Of a stretch of 12,649 nt of DNA, positions 6,818-12,649 are shown piece after piece. The stretch's first letter is position 1; the number at the start of each line of letters is the position of its first letter. The position numbers and the translations under genes were made by a program. The notes below the pieces were generated by a model. It did no database searches, was not told the origin of the DNA, and worked only from the letters and a program-made list of their open reading frames with translations. Source of the DNA: Microcaldota archaeon (GTDB lineage: Archaea > Micrarchaeota > Micrarchaeia > Micrarchaeales > CABMGC01); assembly GCA_028866785.1 (NCBI GenBank), contig JAGWHN010000026.1, positions 1 to 12,649 of the forward strand, given 5' to 3'.

Positions 6818-7677
6818 TTAATCCCATCTATTGTTTTTTGTAATCCTTCCTTCAAAGTCCATCTGGGTCCCCATCCCAAAATCCTCTTGGCTTTGCTGTA
6901 ATTACACACCGTCTTTCCCATGTCAGTAATTCTTTTTGCCATGCCCCACTGTACCTCCCCTTTATATCCCGTAGCATACCTCACCAATTTTGCAATGTAC
7001 AAGGTGCTATAGCCCCTTCCGGATCCTATCAGAAAGATCTGCCCGAGCGCCATTTTATTGCCTAAAGCCCTGACGAAGGCCCTTATTGCGTCATCCACAT
7101 ACAACCAGTCCCGTACCGCATGCGGGTTGTTTAGCCTAACTTCCTTTCCCTTTAACATTTGCGATATCACACCCTCCACAAAGAACCTGAAATCATCTGT
7201 CCTGCCATACACGTTTGGTAGCCTGAGTATCGTGTATGGAAAATTATAAGCCAATCCCAAATACTGAAGGTAGAATTCTGATGAGGCTTTTGCTATGCCA
7301 TGAGTATTTGGAGGTTGGAGTTGTGAGCTTTCATTAAGTTTGCCCTTTAATATAGGTGCATAGACCCAGACGGAACTCGAATATATGAATTGTTTGAAAT
7401 TCTTGACGCTCCTGCACGCCTCCGCGAAATTTACGGTGGCGAGAAAATTTGTCTGGAGCGTCTTGAGAGGATGTTCATAGTATTCTGAAGTGGTCGTTAC
7501 CGCGGCCAAATGTATTACGTAATCTGGTTTGAGCTTTCTCACTTGTTTGTTTATCTTCTCATAATCCAGCAGATTATGTTTCAATTCGTGGACTTCATAG
7601 CCCTTCCTAACTAATTCGGACTTTAAGGTAGCACCAATGAAACCTTTAGAACCGCTTAGCAGTATTTTCTTGTTCAT
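6814..7677 (-). CDS. Extended-SDR NAD-dependent epimerase/dehydratase lacking the catalytic Tyr
   Basis: A 287-aa extended SDR. Seen: nucleotide-binding SGSKGFIGAT (G9, G12, G15), HLAAVTTTSE at about 56-65, SSSVWVYAP with Ser100-Ser102, RLPNVYGR near 152-159, and RDWLYVDDAIRAF, typical of NDP-sugar SDRs. Oddity: the position of the YxxxK motif reads NTHGIAK, so the general-base Tyr is His126 while Lys130 is kept. The codon is CAT, one base from TAT. No frameshift or stop is present, so this is an intact gene with altered chemistry or a structural or reductase role, not a decayed one. It is shorter than the two other SDRs here. It lies 13 bp after the epimerase-like SDR and overlaps the GT4 start by 4 bp. 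It might partner the stand-alone CapF-type cupin as a separate SDR half, which is only a suggestion. Confidence 0.88.
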   Translation of the reverse strand: MNKKILLSGSKGFIGATLKSELVRKGYEVHELKHNLLDYEKINKQVRKLKPDYVIHLAAVTTTSEYYEHPLKTLQTNFLATVNFAEACRSVKNFKQFIYSSSVWVYAPILKGKLNESSQLQPPNTHGIAKASSEFYLQYLGLAYNFPYTILRLPNVYGRTDDFRFFVEGVISQMLKGKEVRLNNPHAVRDWLYVDDAIRAFVRALGNKMALGQIFLIGSGRGYSTLYIAKLVRYATGYKGEVQWGMAKRITDMGKTVCNYSKAKRILGWGPRWTLKEGLQKTIDGIK

Positions 7678-7690
7678 TTAAACACATATT

Positions 7691-8650
7691 TTATCGCATG
7701 GTTTTACACGCAAGATTTATTGCATGCATTACCGCTTCATCCGAGATCTTGTAGGTTAATTTTATTCCCTTCCTACGCATCATTGCACTGTCTAGATGCG
7801 TGTTTGGCACATCGCCGGGCCATCCTTGCTCCGTACCTGTATATTCTATCTTTGCCCCTGGTGCTACCCTTGCAATAACTTCTTTTGCTATTGTACTGAC
7901 CTCGGTCTGCCCTGTCGTGGCAAGATTAAGCACGACGTTCTTATCTTTCTCATACACAAAAACGATTGCATTCACACAATCAATCACATCCATATAAGAT
8001 TTCTTTTGTTTTCCGTTTCCAAGCACCTTGAGCCTACTGCCGTTTTCCCTGAGTTTGTTCATAAAGTCGAAGATGACTCCGTGGCTCTGGTTGTTCCCCA
8101 CTACATTCGCAAACCTGTGTATATAGTAATCAATCCCGTACAGACCGTTGTAGGCTGTTATCAGTCCCTCGCATGCAAGTTTTGATGCCCCATAAAGGGA
8201 AATCGGGGCCAGAGGCCCATAGGTTTCGGGAGTCGGCTGCCTCTTGGCCCTGCCATATACGACACTAGAAGAGGAATATATTATTGCATTTACATCATTT
8301 TGCCTTGCAGCTTCCAAAAGGTTGTTTGTTGCAATAGGTCCCTGCTCTAGATCCAAAAATGCATTCTTTGTGCCAAGCCGTATGTCTGGATTTGCGGCCA
8401 GGTGCGCTATCACATCCGGTCTTTCCTCCTTCATAACCTGATTTAACAACTTTGCATCAAGAAGATCTCCTTTTACAAACCTAAAATTTTTTCTCCCATC
8501 AAAGTTTTTTATCAAATTGTATTTTCCAGAACTGAGGTTATCATATACAACGATTCTCTTAGCTTTGTCGATGGCCTGCGCCACCAGATTACTGCCCACG
8601 AAACCAGCGCCCCCGGTGACAAGCACTGTTTTGTTATCGATTTTTTGCAT
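7691..8650 (-). CDS. UDP-glucose 4-epimerase-like extended SDR
   Basis: A 319-aa NAD-dependent NDP-sugar epimerase/dehydratase with complete active-site motifs, numbered from ATG 8650: TGGAGFVGSN (G13, G16, G19), VYDNLSSG near 35-42 where the Asp selects NAD, HLAANPDIR, SSSSVVYG at 126-133, and Tyr153-x3-Lys157 in LYGASK. The Ser-rich loop without Asp or Glu favours C4 epimerisation over 4,6-dehydration, so a GalE-like interconversion (for example Glc/Gal or the N-acetyl forms) is the best guess. Start choice: ATG 8659 overlaps the upstream stop as ATGA but lacks a ribosome site. ATG 8650 is preceded by GGAGATGAT at 8655-8663, one mismatch from the archaeal Shine-Dalgarno consensus, and gives the usual short run-in to the first beta strand. 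It is mid-operon, between the FkbM-like and Tyr-less SDR genes. Confidence 0.92.
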   Translation of the reverse strand: MQKIDNKTVLVTGGAGFVGSNLVAQAIDKAKRIVVYDNLSSGKYNLIKNFDGRKNFRFVKGDLLDAKLLNQVMKEERPDVIAHLAANPDIRLGTKNAFLDLEQGPIATNNLLEAARQNDVNAIIYSSSSVVYGRAKRQPTPETYGPLAPISLYGASKLACEGLITAYNGLYGIDYYIHRFANVVGNNQSHGVIFDFMNKLRENGSRLKVLGNGKQKKSYMDVIDCVNAIVFVYEKDKNVVLNLATTGQTEVSTIAKEVIARVAPGAKIEYTGTEQGWPGDVPNTHLDSAMMRRKGIKLTYKISDEAVMHAINLACKTMR

Positions 8651-8654
8651 GCCA

Positions 8655-8663
8655 ATCATCTCC
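8655..8663 (-). promoter_or_regulatory. Probable Shine-Dalgarno site deciding the start of the epimerase-like SDR
   Basis: The minus strand reads GGAGATGAT, one mismatch from GGAGGTGAT, ending 4 nt before ATG 8650. It contains the alternative ATG at 8659, which has no site of its own. Confidence 0.45.
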
Positions 8664-9312
8664 GCGCGTAAATCGTGCCCACCTTGCCTTTTGCTGCGTC
8701 ATTTCCTTCCTCCCAAACCCTCACTTTGAAACCTTTTGATCTTAATATCTCTGGCAATTTTTGCATTCCATAATGGTAGGCGATATGTATCCTATAAACA
8801 TTATTTAGGTTGGAACTTTCCGTAAAGATTCTGTGCTCACTCCCTTCGCTGTTGGACTTTATTATTACATTCTTTTTGTCCTTCAAAACTGCGTTTAGCG
8901 ATATGGATTTTACTGCAGTGCCAACACCCAAGTCTTTGAACTCGCTTCCGATGTCACCGTTATCCCTTATATTATATGTGCTGTTAACATCACCAACGCC
9001 CATGTTAAAGAGTCTTATTTTATGTGATAGCTTTGATATCTTTATATTTTTCGCCGCGTGCTCGTAAAGAGACCGGTAGGGCTCATAGGCATATACCCTC
9101 TTAACATTGCCAAACGATGCGAAGTAGATCGCAGTATCTCCTATATATGCGCCAATGTCTATTGCTATCGTATTCTTCTTTGAACCCTTTAACAGCCACG
9201 CAAATCTTTGTTCTATAACTATCCCATGCAATGCCACAGCCTTCCCCAAATTTCTCTTGTAGCTGGGAACCAGCTTCTGCAAAGTTACACTCAGTATTTC
9301 ATTTAGTCCCAT
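8656..9312 (-). CDS. FkbM-like SAM-dependent methyltransferase with Asp-to-Asn change
   Basis: A 218-aa class I methyltransferase of the FkbM type, a family that O-methylates sugar or polyketide hydroxyls. Numbered from ATG 9312: the SAM-binding motif I is AIDIGAYIGDTAIYF at about 50-64, motif II YAYEPY with Glu77, and the family's usual K-x-D-x-E-G motif appears as K152-S-N154-S-E156-G, with Asn where Asp is normal. A closing HIAYHYG near 176-182 matches the second FkbM gene at 12030 (IEYHYG). A hydrophilic stretch of about 48 residues precedes motif I. Start choice: GTG 9318 is possible, but ATG 9312 sits 5 nt after GAGGTG, so it is preferred. The gene follows the GT2 gene directly, and its ribosome site overlaps that gene's stop. 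It may methylate the sugar added by that enzyme; activity is doubtful until the Asn is explained. Confidence 0.88.
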   Translation of the reverse strand: MGLNEILSVTLQKLVPSYKRNLGKAVALHGIVIEQRFAWLLKGSKKNTIAIDIGAYIGDTAIYFASFGNVKRVYAYEPYRSLYEHAAKNIKISKLSHKIRLFNMGVGDVNSTYNIRDNGDIGSEFKDLGVGTAVKSISLNAVLKDKKNVIIKSNSEGSEHRIFTESSNLNNVYRIHIAYHYGMQKLPEILRSKGFKVRVWEEGNDAAKGKVGTIYARR

Positions 9313-9317
9313 ATCCA

Positions 9318-9323
9318 CACCTC
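9318..9323 (-). promoter_or_regulatory. Shine-Dalgarno site for the FkbM-like gene
   Basis: The minus strand reads GAGGTG, 5 nt before ATG 9312. It overlaps the TGA stop (9322-9324) of the GT2 gene, implying reinitiation by terminating ribosomes. This is the clearest ribosome site in the window. Confidence 0.6.
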
Positions 9324-10245
9324 AGTCCCTTGCCCTCAAATCCGCCCATGCACTTTCATATTTGATTATGTGCAAGCTGCATCCCACTTTTCCGATTAAT
9401 GTACCTAATGCCACAAAAAAAAGATAGTCTACAATTTCCATTCTTATCTTCCAGTTGTTGTTCTTCAATGCGGTCACCACCGCACTAGTGAATTTCGGAA
9501 CCTGCTTTTTTGCATCAAACGCATTAGTATCCAGCTTTTCCTTCGCCTCTCGCCTAAATATCTCCCCCCTTATTCGACGCTTTATAACTCCTATTCTAGT
9601 AAGTCTTTCCATGGAGGGATTATCGATAAAGCATCTTGCCTGTGTTTTGTCATACACTACATCGTATCCGTTCCTTAATAATTTATACGTAGACTCGGTA
9701 TCGTCATTTGAGGTGCTGAAATACGGTGGCTTTCCAAGCCCACTTTTTCTGTAGATGTAGCAGTACAAAAGAGGCGAAGTCGCTTTGTTTGACGATATCA
9801 AATATCTTCTTTTTATGCTTGCATATGTGTTCTCTAGAATCACCTGCCCTTGGTTCATCGAATCCATATTGTTAGTATCCTCATATACAAGTCCGCCCAC
9901 CTTTGGATTCCTGAACCATTTTACTATCTTCACAATATCTCCGACAAACACCAGATCCGCACCGTGATTAACCAAGATATCAGAAGTTGCTTTTTCTGCA
10001 AGGAAGTTTTGTGCGTTTGTCCTCCCCATCTTCTTCAAAAATTTAAAAATCCTTATGTTTTTGCACTGTTTTTCGAATTTTTTTGCGATCTCTGTGGTAC
10101 TATCATCTCCGTCAATGCCAACAAGTATCTCTGCATTTCCATATTCATTGACTGCTTTGACTAGTCGCTCGAGGGCAGTGCCGATTATTCTCTCCTCATT
10201 GTATGCGACCATCATAAAACTTATGTCCTTTTTCATACTGTTCAT
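9322..10245 (-). CDS. GT2-family (GT-A fold) glycosyltransferase
   Basis: A 307-aa inverting glycosyltransferase. Seen: the opening SFMMVAYNEERIIGTAL at about 9-25, typical of GT2; GIDGDDSTTEIA at 43-54, where the Asp residues bind the nucleotide; HGADLVF at 94-100 in the place of the DXD metal motif (Asp97); and NDDTESTYKLLRNGYDV at 180-196, matching the acceptor-side ED loop with a likely catalytic Asp. A hydrophobic stretch at about 270-290 could anchor the C terminus to the membrane but is not clearly a transmembrane helix. It is the first gene of the minus-strand operon, with a TATA-like box about 45 nt upstream, and should transfer a sugar to a lipid carrier or nascent glycan. ATG 10236 is an alternative start. 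Local GC is very low (30% on the line at 10021), pointing to foreign origin. Confidence 0.9.
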   Translation of the reverse strand: MNSMKKDISFMMVAYNEERIIGTALERLVKAVNEYGNAEILVGIDGDDSTTEIAKKFEKQCKNIRIFKFLKKMGRTNAQNFLAEKATSDILVNHGADLVFVGDIVKIVKWFRNPKVGGLVYEDTNNMDSMNQGQVILENTYASIKRRYLISSNKATSPLLYCYIYRKSGLGKPPYFSTSNDDTESTYKLLRNGYDVVYDKTQARCFIDNPSMERLTRIGVIKRRIRGEIFRREAKEKLDTNAFDAKKQVPKFTSAVVTALKNNNWKIRMEIVDYLFFVALGTLIGKVGCSLHIIKYESAWADLRARD

Positions 10246-10285
10246 CTGTTTTAAAGTAAATGCAACGCAAATTATTTACGATTAA

Positions 10286-10296
10286 CAATATAAAAA
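10286..10296 (-). promoter_or_regulatory. TATA-like box for the core glycan operon
   Basis: The minus strand reads TTTTTATATTG. Transcription starting about 25 nt downstream, near 10265, would give a leader of about 20 nt before ATG 10245. As the only such box ahead of the GT2 gene, it probably drives the operon down to at least 4494. Confidence 0.5.
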
Positions 10297-10377
10297 CCCT
10301 ATACTGAATCAGCTTTGTAGAAATTCTATAAACACGGATATAGAGTAGCTTAGGCATTTGTGTATGTTGTAACTCCT

Positions 10378-10442
10378 CAGTAATCTGCACCTTTAGGGCA
10401 TCTTCTTAGCAAGGAGATTCTATCCGCACATACTGATTACTG
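10378..10442. repeat. Intergenic nested inverted repeats, possible structured RNA or terminator
   Basis: The 208-bp gap between the phosphodiesterase and GT2 genes (10246-10453) holds no convincing gene. CAGTAATC at 10378-10385 is perfectly inverted by GATTACTG at 10435-10442. Inside lies a second hairpin, 10400-10407 with 10411-10418, with eight pairs (one T-G wobble in the plus-strand sense) and a 3-nt loop AGC. A competing stem joins CTGATTA at 10433-10439 to TAATCAG at 10451-10457, using some of the same bases. It could end phosphodiesterase transcripts, be a small RNA, or be chance. Confidence 0.35.
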
Positions 10443-10443
10443 C

Positions 10444-10453
10444 AAAAAAATAA
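10444..10453 (-). terminator. T-rich terminator after the phosphodiesterase gene
   Basis: Immediately after the stop codon the minus strand reads TTATTTTTTT. Archaeal RNA polymerase stops at such T-runs without needing a stem. It separates the right-edge unit from the core operon, which has its own promoter downstream. Confidence 0.5.
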
Positions 10454-11983
10454 TCAGAGCAAAGATCTCTTCCTCATACTCTTGTCTCCAAAATACTCAA
10501 GTATCGTAGGTGCTATGTTGCCCACGACAACCTTTTTCTTCCCGATTATCCTCTCAGACATCTTCCCACCTCCTCCGATGACTCCGAAGATGCCGAACCT
10601 TGAGTGGTCCCCCTTCCTGTTTATCTCAGGGGCCATCAGTATCTTGCTGTCTGAGAAGTAGGTGAAGTCGTTTATGTAATTTTCCTTGAGCTCAAAGAGT
10701 ATGTCCGGCACGATGAATTCCCCCGATTTTCCGTAGTACTCGTGTCCATCGTAGGTGTTGATCACGAGTCTATCGCCCTCTGCAGATTTGATTTTTTTAA
10801 GTCCCTCGATTATCTCTCTTGTGACTCTCCTCCTCTCGATTAACCCTATCCCCTGCTCGGAGAACCTATCATCGTTTAGCCAGATCATACCTATCGTCCC
10901 AAAGGAGATTGCGGCAAACGCCTGGGTGTCGTACATCTCAAAGTCCGTCTCGTATATCTTCCTGTAATCCTCCCCCACATACTGCTCGTCTGGCACCTCG
11001 TCCACAAGCCGCTCGGCGATCTTCTTTAGAGATCCTGGCATAGTGTTGTAGAGCATCCTCCTTATTTTCAGCTTCATCACCCTGTCCCTTATGTGGCGCT
11101 TCACGCTTGTGGCTATCCCCTTTTGCGCCTTCTGCGTGCTCTTTGCGCTGCTGCTCTTTAGCTCTGCAAATCCGTTTTGGACAAGCCAGGCGTTTATCAA
11201 AAACTTGTTTGTTATCGGCTGAGCGCCGTGGTCAGAAACTATCATTATCGCTGCATCTTCGCCTCTGCCCTTGGAATAATCGGCTACCCACTCGACAAAG
11301 TCGGATATCCCCTTGTAGAGCGGAGCGACGCTCCTCTCCCATCCCGGCAGGCTAAGCGCATAGTGCTGTATCCTGTCAGTCTCTGTGAAACAGACAAAGA
11401 CCAGGTCGTACTCCTTTTTCTCTATTAGGTATTTGCTCATCTCGGATCTTGCAAGTATGCTCTTAAGATACGCCTTTGAGGCCTCCTCGACGTGCATACC
11501 CTTCTCAAGCTCGATTCCAATGTTTGGCTCCCCCTCAAAGCCGAACTTCTTTGCCGCCCTCTCCGTCTCCTTTGAGCTGTACCTTGGCTCAAGCGGCCAG
11601 CCTGTTATCATGTCGACGTTCTTAGACTCGCTCCTTGAGAGCCCCATCGCAGGGGTGACAATCAGGCTCCTCACCCCTTTTTCTGCCAATTTGTCCCAGA
11701 AGGGTGGGTGCTTTGACGAATTGTAGTAGATAAGCTGCTTTGAGTAGTTTGCGTCGATGCAAAGGAAGTCCATAACCCCGTGTCCACTTGGTTCAAGGCC
11801 CGTGTATATCGTCGGCCAGGCGGCAGCGGTTACGGGAGGAAGGGTGGACTCCATCTCCTTTAGGACTCCGGACTCCATGAATCTCTCGTAGCCCGCCATC
11901 TTGTACTTCTTGTGGAGCTTCTCGATTAGCCATAGCGGAGCTGAGTCTATTCCGATAAGATAGAGCTTTTTGCCTGCTTTCAT
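10454..11983 (-). CDS. Alkaline-phosphatase-superfamily type I phosphodiesterase/nucleotide pyrophosphatase
   Basis: A predicted metal-dependent phosphoesterase of 509 aa from ATG 11983. The active site is complete: Asp13 in LIGIDSAP, nucleophile Thr52 in PPVTAAAWPT, Asp203 and His207 in TETDRIQHY, Asp251-His252 in VSDHG, and His460 in GDHSRFGIFG. These match the two-metal site of the nucleotide pyrophosphatase/phosphodiesterase branch. No signal peptide is seen, so it is likely cytoplasmic. The middle part, about 275-320, is basic and low in conserved motifs. Start: ATG 12004 and 11995 are also in frame, but ATG 11983 has GGTG 6 nt ahead and lies about 25 nt from a TATA-like box, so the two upstream ATGs may lie in untranscribed DNA. 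It follows the FkbM gene by 25-46 bp. In this setting it might cleave a nucleotide sugar or a lipid-linked sugar phosphate, but the substrate is unknown. Confidence 0.9.
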   Translation of the reverse strand: MKAGKKLYLIGIDSAPLWLIEKLHKKYKMAGYERFMESGVLKEMESTLPPVTAAAWPTIYTGLEPSGHGVMDFLCIDANYSKQLIYYNSSKHPPFWDKLAEKGVRSLIVTPAMGLSRSESKNVDMITGWPLEPRYSSKETERAAKKFGFEGEPNIGIELEKGMHVEEASKAYLKSILARSEMSKYLIEKKEYDLVFVCFTETDRIQHYALSLPGWERSVAPLYKGISDFVEWVADYSKGRGEDAAIMIVSDHGAQPITNKFLINAWLVQNGFAELKSSSAKSTQKAQKGIATSVKRHIRDRVMKLKIRRMLYNTMPGSLKKIAERLVDEVPDEQYVGEDYRKIYETDFEMYDTQAFAAISFGTIGMIWLNDDRFSEQGIGLIERRRVTREIIEGLKKIKSAEGDRLVINTYDGHEYYGKSGEFIVPDILFELKENYINDFTYFSDSKILMAPEINRKGDHSRFGIFGVIGGGGKMSERIIGKKKVVVGNIAPTILEYFGDKSMRKRSLL

Positions 11984-11989
11984 ACTTTT

Positions 11990-11993
11990 CACC
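11990..11993 (-). promoter_or_regulatory. Short Shine-Dalgarno-like site for the phosphodiesterase
   Basis: The minus strand reads GGTG (GGTGA with the next base), 6 nt before ATG 11983. It supports that start over ATG 12004 and 11995. It would be unused if the transcript is leaderless. Confidence 0.35.
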
Positions 11994-12003
11994 ATATATA
12001 GCA

Positions 12004-12012
12004 TATATTATA
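12004..12012 (-). promoter_or_regulatory. TATA-like box between the FkbM and phosphodiesterase genes
   Basis: The minus strand reads TATAATATA. Its centre is about 25 nt from ATG 11983, so transcription would start at or next to that codon, giving a leaderless mRNA independent of the FkbM gene. Confidence 0.4.
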
Positions 12013-12029
12013 GGAGGGATTTTGGCTCA

Positions 12030-12638
12030 TTAGCCCACCCTCTTTGCCTGCATGAATCCGTGGACCATAACGCTTCTAGTCCCGAAGTTTAGCCTCTTTG
12101 TGGCTCCTTGATTCCTAACGCTAAACCCTGCCCCTTCAAGCTTCTTTGCTATGTTTGAGTAGCCGTAGTGGTACTCGATTTCCATGTGAGAGAACTTTCT
12201 CAGGGTCTCTCTGTCGGCACCCAGCAGTATCTCATATTCGTGCCCTTCGCAGTCCACCTTGAGGGCGCCGTCTCTGATTTTGTATCTCCCGACTATCTCC
12301 GAGAGGTTCATTATTCTTATTCTCTTCTGGTTTTTTCTCGCCTTTAGCTTCTTTCCGGCGAAGTTCCTCTCTGCGGCATCCACCTTTGCGCTTGAGCTTC
12401 TCTTGCCGACTGCAGCATTGATCATAGTTATCCTTGAGCCCATTCCGTTTGCAACCGCGTTCTTTTTTCCTATATTGTAGAAGTGTGGATATGGTTCTAT
12501 CGCATAGACATGCCTTGCCCCCTCAAGAATAAAGAAGATTGCGGTGTCGCCGACGTAGGCGCCTATGTCCACTACCTTCTTACCAGAAACCTCAAGTCCC
12601 CCCTTTTTATCGCCCCCCAAGAACTCCGTTCTTATCAT
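12030..12638 (-). CDS. FkbM-family SAM-dependent methyltransferase, 5' end possibly outside the window
   Basis: At least 202 aa. Seen: GKKVVDIGAYVGDTAIFF at about 19-36 for SAM binding, YAIEPY with Glu48, the intact ALKVDCEGHEYEIL at 125-138 (Lys127, Asp129, Glu131, Gly132), and HMEIEYHYG at 151-159. It is a clear paralogue of the FkbM-like protein at 8656-9312 but keeps the Asp that the latter lacks. The family O-methylates sugars and other hydroxyl groups, so it may cap or decorate the glycan. Only about 22 residues precede the first beta strand, fewer than usual, and the reading frame has no stop between ATG 12638 and the window edge at 12649. The true start is therefore probably upstream, outside the window. 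It lies upstream of the phosphodiesterase on the same strand. Confidence 0.88.
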   Translation of the reverse strand: MIRTEFLGGDKKGGLEVSGKKVVDIGAYVGDTAIFFILEGARHVYAIEPYPHFYNIGKKNAVANGMGSRITMINAAVGKRSSSAKVDAAERNFAGKKLKARKNQKRIRIMNLSEIVGRYKIRDGALKVDCEGHEYEILLGADRETLRKFSHMEIEYHYGYSNIAKKLEGAGFSVRNQGATKRLNFGTRSVMVHGFMQAKRVG

Positions 12639-12649
12639 TATTATCGTGT

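Noticed and set aside
6814..7677. Tyr-less SDR as a pseudogene
   Set aside because: No stop or frameshift, all other SDR motifs kept, and tight coupling to both neighbours; an altered but functional protein is more likely.
9318..9318. GTG 9318 as the FkbM-like start
   Set aside because: Its first base lies within the GAGGTG ribosome site that is well spaced for ATG 9312.
10196..10390. Minus-strand 64-aa open frame upstream of and overlapping the GT2 start
   Set aside because: It spans the TATA-like box and the GT2 leader, has no ribosome site, and its product shows no recognisable motif.
12004..12004. ATG 12004 as the phosphodiesterase start
   Set aside because: It falls inside the TATA-like box, so it would not be on a transcript from that promoter; ATG 11983 fits both promoter spacing and GGTG. 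It remains possible if the gene is read only from the FkbM transcript.
1..12649. CRISPR array, tRNA, insertion sequence or integrase attachment site
   Set aside because: Reading both strands showed no regularly spaced repeats, cloverleaf, transposase or recombinase frame, and no long direct repeats flanking the low-GC block.

Overview
The window looks like archaeal DNA. Promoters appear as AT-rich TATA-like boxes about 25 nt ahead of start codons, not as bacterial -35/-10 pairs. Shine-Dalgarno sites are seen at only a few genes and match the archaeal GGAGGTGAT consensus. Ile is often ATA and Arg often AGG/AGA. The phosphodiesterase is of a type common in archaea. Dense packing with ATGA overlaps fits a small genome; a DPANN lineage such as Micrarchaeota is possible but is only a guess. 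No tRNA, rRNA, insertion sequence, CRISPR array or origin was seen.

The theme is nucleotide-sugar synthesis and surface-glycan assembly. Left edge, plus strand: a DegT-family sugar aminotransferase (36-1130, perosamine-synthetase-like) is coupled by ATGA to a stand-alone CapF-type cupin (1127-1534). Then come a lone minus-strand GT4 glycosyltransferase (1544-2629), a promoter-bearing gap, and a plus-strand sugar-1-phosphate nucleotidyltransferase (2771-3484).

The core is a long minus-strand run read from 10245 down to 3474. In transcription order it holds a GT2 glycosyltransferase, an FkbM-like methyltransferase, a UDP-glucose-4-epimerase-like SDR, a second SDR lacking the catalytic Tyr, a second GT4 glycosyltransferase, a TylC3-type sugar C-methyltransferase and a third SDR with a dehydratase-like Glu. 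The last one has its own TATA-like box. Spacings elsewhere in the run are -4 to +20 nt, so it is probably one operon.

Right edge, minus strand: an FkbM methyltransferase (cut by the window edge or starting at 12638) is followed by an alkaline-phosphatase-superfamily phosphodiesterase (10454-11983). A 208-bp gap with inverted repeats and a T-run separates this unit from the core operon.

Inferred pathway: the nucleotidyltransferase activates a sugar, the SDRs dehydrate, epimerise or reduce it, the aminotransferase adds an amino group, the cupin epimerises, and the C-methyltransferase makes a branched sugar. The GT2 and GT4 enzymes assemble the chain and FkbM enzymes O-methylate it. No oligosaccharyltransferase, flippase or polymerase is present, so the glycan's final acceptor is unknown. 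Base composition is mosaic: hand-counted lines are about 30-43% GC in the core operon genes at 5-10 kb, against 50-62% in the right-edge phosphodiesterase and left-edge aminotransferase. This suggests cassette-like acquisition.
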